Counted from the first letter of the stretch, positions 47,211 through 57,484 are shown. The stretch is DNA of 64,000 nucleotides from Acidobacteriota bacterium (GCA_003388555.1 QQVD01000022.1:1-64000); one strand, 5' to 3'. Program-made: numbers and translations. The notes: generated by a model not told the origin, from the letters alone.

Positions 47211-48566
47211 ATGCGCTCGCCCTCGAATCACCCCGACTCACGCCGCGTCGCGGCCCAACGGCTCGGCTGCTGCCTGCTGCTGTTCTCAGGAGCCCTGATC
47301 GCCCAGGACTCCCCGATCGCCTTCGTCGGCGCCGAGGTGCTGCCGATCGCCGGCGACCCGATCCCGAACGGTGTGGTCGTCGTCCAGGACGGACGCATCG
47401 TCGCCGTCGGTGGCGCCGCGACCGCGGTGCCGGCCGGCGCCACCACCATCGACGTCGCCGGCAAAGTGCTGATGCCGGGGCTGGTCGACACCCACTCACA
47501 CATCGGCGGCCCGTCCGGCGGCGACAGCTCGTCGGCGATCCACCCCGAGACGCGGGCGCTCGACGCCGTCGACGTGCGCAGCGACGGCTTCTGGCGTGCC
47601 CGTGCCGGCGGCCTGACGACGCTCAACGTCATGCCCGGCTCGGGCCTGCTGATGAGCGGCCAGACGGTGCACCTCAAGCTGCGCAAGGACCCGCGCACGA
47701 TCGAGGACTGGCTGCTCTGCGACGACCCGATCGCCGAGGTCTGCGGCTCGATGAAGATGGCCAACGGCACCAACTCGATCCGTCAGCCGCCGGCGCCCGG
47801 CACCCGCGGCAAGAGCGCCGCGCTGGTGCGCCAGAAGTACGTGCAGGCGCAGGAGTACCGCGACAAGCTGCGTGACGACCGCGCGGGAGCGACGCCGCCG
47901 GCGCGCGACCTCGAGATGGAGGCGCTGGTCGAGGTGCTCGACGGCGAGCGCATCGTGCAGTTCCACAGCCACCGCCACAACGACATCTCCACCCTGCTGC
48001 GCCTGGGTCGTGAGTTCGGCTTCACTCCGGTGATCCAGCACGGCAGCGAGGCGTGGAAGGTCGCCGACCAGATCGCCGAGGCTGGGGTCGGCGTCTCGCT
48101 CACCTTCATCGACGCCTTCGGCGGCAAGGAGGAGGCGCTCGGCTGGACCATGGAATCGGGACGCCTGCTCGAGGAGGCCGGCGTCGACGTCAGCTTCAAC
48201 ACCGACGACGGCATCACCGACTCGCGCTTCCTGCTGCGTGCGCCGGCGATCTCGGTGCGCTACGGCATGTCGCGCCAGAAGGCGCTCGAGGGGGTCACCC
48301 TGGCGCCGGCGCGCCAGCTCGGGCTCGCCGATCGCGTCGGCTCGCTCGAGGTCGGCAAGGACGCCGATCTGGTGATCCTCTCCGGCGATCCGCTGAGCGT
48401 CTACACGCGGGTCGAGGAGACCTGGGTCGAGGGCGAGCGGGTGTTCGATCTCGACGATCCCGAGCACCGCAGGTACGCCACCGGCGGCTACGACGTGTAC
48501 AGGAACCTGGCCGACGTGCACGTGCACGACAGCGCCGCGGCGATCGAAGCTGGAGAGTGGCGATGA
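47211..48566 (+). CDS. Exported amidohydrolase (imidazolonepropionase-like), metal site intact
   Basis: 451 aa. CGGAGA precedes ATG 47211, and a signal peptide is likely (about 1-31, ending near GALIAQD). The metal ligands of the amidohydrolase barrel are all present: His95-x-His97 (MPGLVDTHSHIGG), a His-rich strand 5 (FHSHRHND, 251-258), His277 (VIQHGSEAW) and Asp332 (FNTDDGITD). It has the usual N- and C-terminal composite beta domain (VGSLEVGKDADLVILSGDP). The reaction is hydrolysis of a cyclic amide or peptide-like bond; the substrate is unknown. The next gene is a paralogue joined by an ATGA overlap that has lost every metal ligand. Confidence 0.9.
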   Translation: MRSPSNHPDSRRVAAQRLGCCLLLFSGALIAQDSPIAFVGAEVLPIAGDPIPNGVVVVQDGRIVAVGGAATAVPAGATTIDVAGKVLMPGLVDTHSHIGGPSGGDSSSAIHPETRALDAVDVRSDGFWRARAGGLTTLNVMPGSGLLMSGQTVHLKLRKDPRTIEDWLLCDDPIAEVCGSMKMANGTNSIRQPPAPGTRGKSAALVRQKYVQAQEYRDKLRDDRAGATPPARDLEMEALVEVLDGERIVQFHSHRHNDISTLLRLGREFGFTPVIQHGSEAWKVADQIAEAGVGVSLTFIDAFGGKEEALGWTMESGRLLEEAGVDVSFNTDDGITDSRFLLRAPAISVRYGMSRQKALEGVTLAPARQLGLADRVGSLEVGKDADLVILSGDPLSVYTRVEETWVEGERVFDLDDPEHRRYATGGYDVYRNLADVHVHDSAAAIEAGEWR

Positions 48567-49882
48567 CCCCGGCGATGATGACACCCGTGCGAAGCGACGA
48601 CCGGGCCCCTTCCGTCATCCGTCACTCGAGACTCGCGGCAGCCACGATCGCCGGCCTCCTCTCGGCGATCGGCGCCGCGCTCCTGGCCGCTCCGCTCGGC
48701 GCCCAGGTCGCGGTGCGCGGCGAGTTGGTCTACACCCTGGCGGCCGACCAGCCGCTGCGCGACGCCGTGGTCGTCGTCGAGGACGGCCGCATCACGGCGG
48801 TCGGGCCGGCCGCCGAGATCGTGATCCCGGCCGGCGCCAGGCAGCTCGAAGCCGCCGTCGTCACCCCCGGCCTGGTCGACGTGCGTTCGACGCTGGGGCT
48901 CTCCGGCGCCTACAACAGCAACGTCGGTCCGGTGCGCGATCAGGACCAGCTCGAGACGTCGAGCCCGATCCAGCCCGAGCTGCGCGCCATCGACGCCTAC
49001 AACGCACGCGAGGAGCTGATCGAGTACGCCCGTGGCTTCGGCGTCACCACCATCCACACCGGACACGGCCCCGGGGCGCTCGTCTCGGGCCAGACGCTGA
49101 TCGCCAAGACCCGTGGCGACAGCGTCGAGGAGGCGGTGATCGAGCCGGTGCGCATGCTCTCGGTGACCCTCGGCGACCTCGACTCGGACTTCAAGAGCCC
49201 CGGCACGCGCGCCAAGGGCATCGCGATGCTGCGTGGCGCCCTGCTCGAGGCGCGCGAGTACCGCGACAAGCGCGCCGAAGCCGCACGAGGCGACGAGGCC
49301 GGCTCGGGCGACGAGGAGAAGAAGAGTCTGCCGCGCGACCTGCGCAAGGAGACCCTGGCCCGGGTGCTCGATGGCGAGATCGGCCTCATGGTCGGAGCCA
49401 ACACCGCGGTCGAGATCGCCTCCGCCCTGCGGCTGCGCAAGGAGTTCGGCTTCGAGATGGCGATCGACGGCGGCGCCGAGGCCTACCTGGTGCTCGACGC
49501 CCTGCGCGAGTCCGGCGTGCCGGTGTTCCTGCACCCGCCGAGGGCCCGCATCCGCAACAAGAACATCGAGATCGCCAGCATCCTGCGCGACGCCGGCATC
49601 CCCTTCGCGGTGCAGACCGGCCACGAGGCCTACGTGCCCAAGACCCGGGTGCTGCTCTTCGAGGTCGCCCACTACGCCGCCTGGGGACTCTCTGCCCAGG
49701 AGGCGCTGGCCGCGGTGACCCGCGATGCGGCGCGCCTGCTCGGCATCGACGAGCGCGTCGGCACCCTCGAGGTCGGCAAGGACGGCGACCTGGTGCTCTT
49801 CTCCGGCGATCCCTTCGAGTACACCAGCCAGGTCTGCGGGGTGGTGATCGAAGGCGAGGTGGTCAGCGAGACCTGCCGGTGA
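48563..49882 (+). CDS. Exported amidohydrolase paralogue lacking all metal ligands (probable pseudoenzyme)
   Basis: 439 aa from ATG 48563, overlapping the upstream stop by 4 nt. A signal peptide is likely (about 20-48). It aligns along its whole length with the upstream amidohydrolase (for example LVDVRSTLGL vs LVDTHSHIGG, EIASALRLRKEFGFEMAIDGGAE vs DISTLLRLGREFGFTPVIQHGSE). Each ligand is replaced: Arg108/Thr110 for the HxH pair, Gly-Ala-Asn around 278-280 for strand 5, Gly303 for His277, and Gly353/His354 for the catalytic Asp region. The fold and the C-terminal VGTLEVGKDGDLVLFSGDP are intact, so it is not a decayed gene. It is probably a non-catalytic partner. Confidence 0.85.
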   Translation: MTPAMMTPVRSDDRAPSVIRHSRLAAATIAGLLSAIGAALLAAPLGAQVAVRGELVYTLAADQPLRDAVVVVEDGRITAVGPAAEIVIPAGARQLEAAVVTPGLVDVRSTLGLSGAYNSNVGPVRDQDQLETSSPIQPELRAIDAYNAREELIEYARGFGVTTIHTGHGPGALVSGQTLIAKTRGDSVEEAVIEPVRMLSVTLGDLDSDFKSPGTRAKGIAMLRGALLEAREYRDKRAEAARGDEAGSGDEEKKSLPRDLRKETLARVLDGEIGLMVGANTAVEIASALRLRKEFGFEMAIDGGAEAYLVLDALRESGVPVFLHPPRARIRNKNIEIASILRDAGIPFAVQTGHEAYVPKTRVLLFEVAHYAAWGLSAQEALAAVTRDAARLLGIDERVGTLEVGKDGDLVLFSGDPFEYTSQVCGVVIEGEVVSETCR

Positions 49883-49901
49883 TCGGCCAGCACTCGACGA
49901 G

Positions 49902-49922
49902 GTATGGCACAACGTATGGTAC
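49902..49922 (+). promoter_or_regulatory. Candidate vapBC promoter and operator (GTATGG direct repeats)
   Basis: GTATGG occurs at 49902 and 49914, 12 bp apart, just before the antitoxin gene. Ribbon-helix-helix antitoxins commonly bind such repeats to autoregulate. TATGGT at 49915-49920 also lies 8 nt before GTG 49929 and may be the -10 of a leaderless mRNA. Confidence 0.45.
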
Positions 49923-49928
49923 TTTGGG

Positions 49929-50159
49929 GTGGTGAAGAAGACGACCCTCTACCTCCCCGACGATCTCAAGGCCGCGCTCGAACGGCTGGCGGCGGAGAGG
50001 GGCAGCTCCGAGGCGACGATCGTGCGTGAGGCGCTGCAACGCCTGCTCGCGGAACGGCAGCGACCCCGGCCCCGCGTCCCCCTGACCGGCAGGGGCTTGG
50101 GAGATGCATCGATCGCCGAGCGAACCGACGAACTGCTGGCAGGGTTCGGACAGGGGTGA
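49929..50159 (+). CDS. vapB: Ribbon-helix-helix antitoxin (VapB-type)
   Basis: 76 aa from GTG 49929; GTG 49932 is the alternative. The N-terminus (KKTTLYLPDDLKAALERLA, then GSSEATIVREALQRLLAE) is a ribbon-helix-helix DNA-binding domain of the CopG/MetJ type. A disordered Arg/Pro-rich C-terminus probably wraps the toxin. No ribosome site is visible. It overlaps the toxin gene as GTGA, the standard coupling for toxin-antitoxin pairs. The pair sits between two catabolic genes on the same strand. Confidence 0.88.
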   Translation: MVKKTTLYLPDDLKAALERLAAERGSSEATIVREALQRLLAERQRPRPRVPLTGRGLGDASIAERTDELLAGFGQG

Positions 50160-50572
50160 TCCTGGTCGATACGAGCGGGCTCCTGGCGGCCCTCTTTCCG
50201 GATCAGACGCACCACCAGGAATGCGCGACAGTGCTCGCTGGCGACGGTCCCTTCGTCCTCTCCCCGTTCGTGCTCGCCGAGCTCGACCATCTGGTCGGTT
50301 GTTTCGCCGGATTCGATGCCCGCCAGGCGCTACTGGAGGAGGTCGTTGCCGGCGCGTACGACCTTGCGCCCTACGACGCCACGGATGTCGCGGAAGCAGC
50401 CAGCATCGGCAGCCAGTATGAGGATCTCGATGTCGGGCTCGCCGACGCCTCCATCGTCGTCCTGGCCCGCCGATCGGGCACCATCGACCTGCTGAGTCTC
50501 GATCAACGGCACTTCCGAGTACTGAAGGGGCCCGACGATCGTCCGTTCCGCATCCTTCCCTTCGATGCCTGA
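50156..50572 (+). CDS. vapC: PIN-domain ribonuclease toxin (VapC-type)
   Basis: 138 aa from GTG 50156. PIN-domain acidic residues are in place: Asp5 (ILVDTSGLL), Glu42 (VLAELDHL), Asp97 (GLADASIV) and Asp116 (SLDQRHF). This gives a Mg-dependent endoribonuclease site typical of VapC, which cleaves tRNA or rRNA when freed from VapB. The last 8 nt overlap the amidase start codon, so toxin and amidase genes are physically fused in one transcript. Confidence 0.9.
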   Translation: MILVDTSGLLAALFPDQTHHQECATVLAGDGPFVLSPFVLAELDHLVGCFAGFDARQALLEEVVAGAYDLAPYDATDVAEAASIGSQYEDLDVGLADASIVVLARRSGTIDLLSLDQRHFRVLKGPDDRPFRILPFDA

Positions 50573-51977
50573 AGACACCGCCGATCCCACCCTGCTCGGC
50601 GCCTGCGCGCAGCGGGCGCTGATCGCCCGCCGCGAGCTGCTGCCGAGCGAGCTGATCGAGCGCACCCTCCAGCGCATCGAGCGCCTGAACCCGCGGCTCA
50701 ACGCGGTGGTGACGCTGTCGCCGAGCGCGCTCGACGAGGCGCGGGCGCTCGACCGGCGGCTCGAGCGCGGCGAAGGCGAGAGCCTGCCGCTGTGCGGTCT
50801 GCCGGTGGGGATCAAGGACGTGACCCCGGTGGCGGGGCTGCGCTGCACTTACGGCTCGCCGCTCTACCGCGACCACGTCGCCGGCGAGGACGCGCTGGTC
50901 GTGCGACGTCTGCGTGCCGCGGGCGCGGTGATCGTCGGCAAGACGAACACTCCCGAGTTCGCCACCGGCGGCAACACCTTCAACGAGGTGTTCGGCCGCA
51001 CCCACAACCCGTGGAATCCGGAGCTCTCGGCCGGTGGCTCGACCGGCGGCGGCGCCGCGGCACTGGCCAGCGGCATGATCTCGATCGCCGAAGGCACCGA
51101 CCTGGGCGGCTCGCTGCGCATCCCGGCGTCGTTCTGCGGCATCGTCGGCCTGCGCCCCTCCCCCGGCCTGGTGCCGACCTGGCCGAGCGACTACATCTGG
51201 GACACGCTGCAGGTGACCGGACCGATGGCGCGCACCGCCGCCGACGTGGCGCTGGCGCTGCAGGCGATGGCGGGCAACGATCCCCGCTGGCCGCTGGCGC
51301 AGCCCGGCGGGCGCGACTTCGTCGCCGCGGCCGGTCGCGAGGCACCGCTGCGAGCGCGGCGCTTCGCCTACTGCCCCGACATCGCCGGCATCGGCGTCGA
51401 CGCCGGCATCGAACAGGTGGCGCGCGAGGCCGCCTTCGCCCTGCGTGACGCCGACGCCGAGGTCGAGGAGATCGAGCTCGACGTGCGCTACGCCAAGGAG
51501 GCGTTCCTGGCGCTGCGCGGCCACTGGATGGTGGTGCAGCAGCTCGATCGCCTCGAGCGCAAGGCGGAGTTCGGCGACAACCTGCGCGGCAACGTCGATG
51601 CCGGTCTCGCGCGCACCACGCTCGAGCTCGCCGCGGCGGAGCACGGCCGCGCCCGTCTCTGCGCCGAGCTCGGCGAGCTCCTGGAGAGCTTCGATCACCT
51701 GATCACTCCGAGCATGGCGGTGCCGCCGTTCCCGGTGAGCGAGAACTACCCCACCGAGGTCGGCGGCCAGCCGATGCAGACCTACGTCGACTGGATCGCG
51801 CCGACGTTCATCCTCAGCCTCAGCGGCCTGCCCGTCGCCTCGGTGCCCTGCGGCCTCGACGCCGCCGGGCTTCCGGTCGGCCTGCAGGTCGTCGGAAGAC
51901 GCGCCGCCGAGGAGGAGGTGCTCGCCGCCGCGGCCGGCATCCAGGCGCGCTGCCCGATCGGCCTACCGCAGCTCTGA
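50565..51977 (+). CDS. Amidase signature family hydrolase
   Basis: 470 aa from ATG 50565. The Ser-cis-Ser-Lys triad is intact: Lys84 (LPVGIKDVTPVAG), Ser159 (SAGGSTGGGAAALASG) and Ser183 (EGTDLGGSLRIPASF). The length matches stand-alone amidases; it is not GatA since no gatB or gatC is nearby and the C-terminus differs. It hydrolyses amides to acids and ammonia; the substrate is unknown. In context (molybdenum hydroxylase, cyclase, amidohydrolases, nucleobase-type permeases) it may release nitrogen from a ring-opened heterocycle (inference). It is convergent with the broken NCS2 permease, 21 nt away. Confidence 0.92.
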   Translation: MPEDTADPTLLGACAQRALIARRELLPSELIERTLQRIERLNPRLNAVVTLSPSALDEARALDRRLERGEGESLPLCGLPVGIKDVTPVAGLRCTYGSPLYRDHVAGEDALVVRRLRAAGAVIVGKTNTPEFATGGNTFNEVFGRTHNPWNPELSAGGSTGGGAAALASGMISIAEGTDLGGSLRIPASFCGIVGLRPSPGLVPTWPSDYIWDTLQVTGPMARTAADVALALQAMAGNDPRWPLAQPGGRDFVAAAGREAPLRARRFAYCPDIAGIGVDAGIEQVAREAAFALRDADAEVEEIELDVRYAKEAFLALRGHWMVVQQLDRLERKAEFGDNLRGNVDAGLARTTLELAAAEHGRARLCAELGELLESFDHLITPSMAVPPFPVSENYPTEVGGQPMQTYVDWIAPTFILSLSGLPVASVPCGLDAAGLPVGLQVVGRRAAEEEVLAAAAGIQARCPIGLPQL

Positions 51978-51998
51978 CCGGGCCGGAGCAGCGGCGGC

Positions 51999-53639
51999 TC
52001 AGCCGCGCCGATCCAGCGGACGATCGGGGCCGAGCAGTACCTGCAGCGTCACCCCGACGAGCACCGCGAGCACCACCGAGTTGCCGAGCACCAACGACAG
52101 CGCCGCCGGTCGCGCGGCGAGCCACTCGGGTCCCAGAACGCGCTCGACCACCACCGGCGCTGCGAGGGCCAGCACCAGGGTCGTCCCGGCGATCAGTGCC
52201 TGGCGCTCGCCGAGCCCGCCGTCGGCTCCTTGGCCGAGAAGCCGCAGCCCGGCGACCACGATCGAGCCGCAGATCAGCACGAAGACCCCGCCGAGCACCG
52301 GCCGCGGCATCGCCACCAGGAGGGCGCCGAACTTCGGGCACAGGCCGTAGAGCAGCAGCACGCCCGCCGCGATCTGGACGACGAAACGGCTGGCCACGCG
52401 GGTGGTCGCGATGATGCCGATGTTCTGGGTGTAGCTGGTGCACGGCAGCGCTCCCAGGACCGAGGCGAAGGCGGAGCCCAGCCCTTCGGCGAGGATGCCG
52501 CGGTTCATGTGCCGCTCGCGGTAGGCGACGCCCGCCACCTCGCAGGTGGCGGCGTAGTCGCCCAGCGACTCGACCATCGAGCCGAGGTAGGCGGCCAGCA
52601 CCACGAGCACCGCGGCGAGCGGGAACTCCCAGCCGAAGCCAGGACCACCGTACGGGAAGAGTTGCGGCCAGGCGAGCCAGGGTCGCGACGCGACGAGGCT
52701 CCACTCGACCTCACCGGCGACGCTGCCCAGCCCGAGCCCGACCACCCAGATCGAGACGAAGATCGCGCCGCGCGCCAGGATCCCACCCAGCACCTCGCGG
52801 GCGCCGAGCTGGAGCGTCAGCACAGTGGCCACCACTCCCAGGGCGAACGCCAGATCGATCACCCGGCCGGCGCCGATCGAGAGTCGCACCGCGACCTGGC
52901 CGAGCGCCAGGCCGATCACCACGATCACGGTGCCGCAGACCACCGGCGGGAAGAAGCGCCGCACCCGGCCGACCAGCCGGAGCCCTCCCAGCGACGCCTC
53001 GGCGAGGCCGCCGACGAAGACCGCGCCCCACATCGCGCCGGCGCCCACCTGCGTCGCGAGCGGCGCCAACACCCCGACTAGGGGCTTGCTGAAAAAGTCC
53101 TGTGGGCCTCGTTTCGAGCGCCGTTGGCCTCAGATCCTGTGGCGCGCGAGCGATGGCAATGCGGTGCCATTGTAGAGGGAGCGCAACGCAGGAGATGGGT
53201 CAACGCCGCCGAAACCCGCAGGGCGCGGGGGTTTGCGCCGCCTGGCCGCGTTGGGCCTCCTCCACGATGGCACCGCATCGAGCTCGTCGGCCGCGCCACG
53301 ACCAGACGACGCAGATCCCCGCGCGAGGCTCCGCAGGACTTCTTCAGCAAGCCCCTCCCGTCGCCGAAGGACCCTGCACGATCGGCAGGCGGTTGCCCAG
53401 AGTCGTCTGCAGCAGCGTCGCGAGGCCCATGGCGATCAGGCCAAAGCTGATCAGCTGCGCCGTCTGCGCCGCGTCGAAGCCGAGCCCCGAGGCCACCGCC
53501 AGCGGCAGGATGAACGGTGAGACGTCGACCAGCGTGTGCTGCCAGCCGTAGAGCAGGCTCTCCCAGAGGCGACGAGGCCGCTCCTCGACTCCGTAGAGCA
53601 CGCCGCCGTCTGCCGGCGTGGCCGGCCCGGTGGGTTCGC

Positions 53640-53643
<4 letters not shown>
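51999..53643 (-). pseudogene. NCS2-family uracil/xanthine-type permease interrupted by a MITE-like insertion
   Basis: The 5' part (53643 down to 53357) encodes the N-terminus: RLWESLLYGWQHTLVDVSPF, then GNRLPIVQGPSAT. Its reading frame enters the insertion and stops at 53344-53346 after 99 residues. The 3' part (53079 to 51999) resumes the same protein at VGVLAPLATQVGAGAMWGA and continues through the NCS2 core (PMPRPVLGG-like segment, GSIVVAGLRLL) to a normal C-terminus. The two parts are out of frame by one base across the insertion. Both segments look conserved, so inactivation seems recent. The start GTG 53643 overlaps the NCS1 permease stop (GTGA). Confidence 0.88.
53080..53356. mobile_element. 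277-bp MITE-like element with 23-bp terminal inverted repeats
   Basis: The ends are inverted repeats: AGGGGCTTGCTGAA-A-AAGTCCTG at 53080-53102 and, on the other strand, AGGGGCTTGCTGAA-G-AAGTCCTG from 53356 to 53334 (22 of 23 match). Subterminal copies of ATGCGGTGCCAT face each other near 53162 and 53270, and a central hairpin (AAACCCGC/GCGGGGGTTT) lies near 53211-53236. No transposase frame is present, so it is non-autonomous. It splits the NCS2 permease gene. Target-site duplication is not clear. The parent transposon is not identified. Confidence 0.85.
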
Positions 53644-55127
<1,484 letters not shown>

Positions 55128-55233
55128 TGCGGACTCCTCCGACGCCTCGGGCTGGGAGGGCCGCGAGACGCGACTGCAGGCGTTGACGGAGTGGGAGACC
55201 GGGGCCCGCGATCTTAACCAGCCGCCCGAGGCG

Positions 55234-55239
55234 TAGGAT
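55234..55239 (+). promoter_or_regulatory. Candidate -10 (TAGGAT) of a leaderless nuclease transcript
   Basis: TAGGAT ends 6 nt before ATG 55246 and no Shine-Dalgarno sequence is present, which suggests transcription starts at or next to the start codon. The -35 is not convincing. Confidence 0.45.
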
Positions 55240-55245
55240 CAGTGC

Positions 55246-56163
55246 ATGAGCCTCTCCACCGCAGTCGCGACAGTCCCGGCCCGACCGACCCGTCCTCTCA
55301 CCGCGACCGGCCGCCTCACCCTCCTGCTGCTCGTCGCACTCGCCCTCCTCGGCGCCTCGTCGGCTCACGCCTGGGGCAAGAACGGACACCGGGTCACCGC
55401 CGAGATCGCCGAACGGCACCTCAGCGACGAGGCGCGCGACGCCGTGCGCCAGGTCACCGGCGGCCTGGCGCTCTGGCAGACCAGCACCTGGGCCGACTTC
55501 GTGCGCTCCGAGGATCCCTGGCGGATCGCCAACACCTGGCACTACGTGACGGTGGAGGACGAGAGTCAGGTCGACGAGGCGTTGTCGAGGACCTGTGCCG
55601 AGCCTCCGTGCGGCGTGATCGCCGCCATCGAGTTCTTCGCCGCGGTGCTCCGCGACGACGGTCCGCAGCGTCAGCGCTTCGCGGCGCGCACCCAGGAGGT
55701 GGGGGCGCAGCACTACGACGGCTCGCTCGAGCTGAGCGCCCTGGCACTCCTGGTGCACTTCGTCGGCGACATCCACCAGCCGCTGCACGTCGGCCGCGGC
55801 GACGACCAGGGCGGCAACCAGATCGCGGTCAACTGGTTCGGCGAGGTGAGCAACCTGCACTCGGTGTGGGACTCCGGGCTGATCGACCACGAGCAGCTCA
55901 GCTTCACCGAGATGAGCGACGGCCTGCTCGCCGCGCTCGGCGACGAGCCGGTCGAGCAGGGCGACGCGGCCGCCTGGGCGCGCGAGGCCAAGCAGGTGCG
56001 CAGCCGCGTCTACCGCATCTGGGATCGGACCTCGCGCGACAACCGACTGCCCGACCTGGGCTGGCAGTACGTGCACGACATGCGACCGCTGGTGGACCGT
56101 CAGCTCTACCGTGCCGGACGCCGTCTCGCCGGGCTGCTGGAGCAGATCTACGGCGGGCACTGA
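55246..56163 (+). CDS. Secreted S1/P1-type zinc nuclease
   Basis: 305 aa. A signal peptide (about 15-42) ends in ASSAHA, leaving Trp43 as the mature N-terminal residue. This is as required in S1/P1 nucleases, where the amino group of Trp1 binds zinc. The trinuclear zinc motifs are present: WGKNGHRVTAEIAERHL, then a HYVT segment, LLVHFVGDIHQPLHVGRGDDQGGN, and NLHSVWDSGLI. It cleaves single-stranded DNA and RNA and removes 3' phosphates. It is secreted, likely for phosphate or nucleotide scavenging. Start choice is supported by the signal peptide and the candidate leaderless promoter. It is divergent from the NCS1 permease. Confidence 0.93.
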   Translation: MSLSTAVATVPARPTRPLTATGRLTLLLLVALALLGASSAHAWGKNGHRVTAEIAERHLSDEARDAVRQVTGGLALWQTSTWADFVRSEDPWRIANTWHYVTVEDESQVDEALSRTCAEPPCGVIAAIEFFAAVLRDDGPQRQRFAARTQEVGAQHYDGSLELSALALLVHFVGDIHQPLHVGRGDDQGGNQIAVNWFGEVSNLHSVWDSGLIDHEQLSFTEMSDGLLAALGDEPVEQGDAAAWAREAKQVRSRVYRIWDRTSRDNRLPDLGWQYVHDMRPLVDRQLYRAGRRLAGLLEQIYGGH

Positions 56164-56545
56164 AAGAGGTCGCGAGCGGGTCCGGCGCTCGCTCCGGCTA
56201 CGCGAGTGCAGGGGAGCTCGGCACGGCGCGACTCCACTGGCAACGGGAGCCTTTGGTCGCGCCTCCTTCCGGGCGCTGTGCGAGGCCCTGGCAACGGCGG
56301 CGTCCACGAGCGACGCGCCTCCAGATGGCCTCCGCTCCACCTCCACTCGCGAAGCCCTCCGCTCGATCGCCTACGCGCTCGAGGCGACGGTGGGTGGTTC
56401 TTGGGGGAAGCAGAGGAGACTCTTCGCTCGATCGCCGAAAGGGGGGCTGGAGGGTGGAATAGACGTCCGACGTGTTCCGTAGAGAACGATGTCAGATCGA
56501 TATCTAGGTGATATCATCTTCCTCGAACCTCACAGGAGACTCACC
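56164..56545. other. Intergenic region upstream of the SPFH gene
   Basis: About 380 nt. Apart from the palindrome near its right end I see nothing gene-like. A degraded open stretch exists but has no start or ribosome site. No terminator with a T-run follows the nuclease gene. Confidence 0.4.
56493..56519. promoter_or_regulatory. Candidate operator: GATATC-N5-GATATC palindrome before the SPFH gene
   Basis: GATATC at 56499-56504 and 56510-56515 flank TAGGT, extended by AGAT on the left (with a one-base bulge) and ATCT on the right. It lies 30 nt upstream of the GTG start of the SPFH gene in an AT-rich patch unlike the surrounding sequence. It looks like the binding site of a dimeric repressor (PadR-like sites of similar form are known). 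No regulator gene is adjacent. Confidence 0.6.
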
Positions 56546-57484
56546 GTGCACGCCGAGAAGCCCTACCGTCCCGCCTCAGGCTGGCTCCCACTCTTCGTCT
56601 GCCTGCTGCTCTTCTTCGGCGGCATCGCGCTGCTGGTGTTCGCCGCGCGCAGCGAGAACGTGCCGCTCGTCCTCGCCTCCTGCGGCGCGATGGCCCTGTC
56701 AGTGCTGATGCTGTTCGGCTTCATGGCCATCCAGCCCAACCAGGCCCGGGTGCTGTTGCTGTTCGGCACCTACAAGGGCAGCGTGCGCACCTCCGGCTTC
56801 TACTGGGTCAATCCCTTCTTCTCGAAGAAGAAGATCTCGCTGCGGGTGCGCAACTTCGAGACCGGGTCGTCCGCGGTGCCCGAGACCAAGGACAGCAGCG
56901 GACGGGTCACCCACAAGGCGGGCCGCACGTCGGGCCGCCCCGCCAAGGTGAACGACCGCGACGGCAACCCGATCGAGATCTCGGCGGTGGTCGTCTGGCG
57001 CGTCGTCAACACCGCCGAGGCGCTCTTCGAGGTCGACGACTTCGAGGACTTCGTCACCGTGCAGAGCGAAGCGGCGCTGCGCAACCTGGCGAGCCGCCAC
57101 CCCTACGACAGCGAAGACCACGTGATGAGCCTGCGCGGCAGCACGTCGGAGATCGGCGAGCAGCTCAAGGAGGACATCCAGGAGCGGCTCGACAAGGCCG
57201 GCGTCGACGTCATCGAGGCGCGCATCAGCCACCTCGCCTACGCGCCCGAGATCGCAGCGGCGATGCTGCAGCGTCAGCAGGCCCAGGCGGTGGTGGCGGC
57301 ACGCACCAAGATCGTCGAGGGAGCGGTCGGCATGGTCGAGATGGCTCTCGACCACCTCAAGCGCGACAACATCGTCGAGCTCGACGACGAGCGTCGGGCC
57401 GCGATGGTCTCGAACCTCCTGGTGGTGCTGTGCTCCGATCGCCACACCCAGCCGGTGGTCAACACCGGTTCGCTCTACACCTGA
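56546..57484 (+). CDS. SPFH (stomatin/prohibitin/flotillin) domain membrane protein
   Basis: 312 aa from GTG 56546, chosen because AGGAGA lies 6 nt upstream; an ATG at 56489 is in frame but has no ribosome site and its first codons lie within the operator palindrome. Two adjacent N-terminal hydrophobic segments (about 12-35 and 42-63) anchor it. The SPFH domain runs from about 65 to 245 ([93 protein letters not shown]). SPFH proteins form membrane microdomain scaffolds or protease-associated rings. The next gene, after 55 nt, is a small Arc-like protein. Confidence 0.88.
   Translation: MHAEKPYRPASGWLPLFVCLLLFFGGIALLVFAARSENVPLVLASCGAMALSVLMLFGFMAIQPNQARVLLLFGTYKGSVRTSGFYWVNPFFSKKKISLRVRNFETGSSAVPETKDSSGRVTHKAGRTSGRPAKVNDRDGNPIEISAVVVWRVVNTAEALFEVDDFEDFVTVQSEAALRNLASRHPYDSEDHVMSLRGSTSEIGEQLKEDIQERLDKAGVDVIEARISHLAYAPEIAAAMLQRQQAQAVVAARTKIVEGAVGMVEMALDHLKRDNIVELDDERRAAMVSNLLVVLCSDRHTQPVVNTGSLYT

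Noticed and set aside
48563-49882. Calling the second amidohydrolase a decayed pseudogene
   Set aside because: The frame is intact over 439 codons, with signal peptide, fold motifs and translational coupling preserved. Only the metal ligands are replaced.
50565-51977. Glu-tRNA amidotransferase subunit GatA
   Set aside because: Amidase-signature triad is present, but there is no gatB/gatC neighbour and the context is catabolic.
51999-53072. An independent 357-aa NCS2 transporter starting at TTG 53072
   Set aside because: It lacks the N-terminal helices, which are found in frame-shifted form across the inverted-repeat element at 53344-53643. It is the 3' part of one broken gene.
56489-56545. 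ATG 56489 as the start of the SPFH protein
   Set aside because: There is no ribosome site, and the first codons fall within the palindromic operator. GTG 56546 has AGGAGA at ideal spacing and gives a normal N-terminus.
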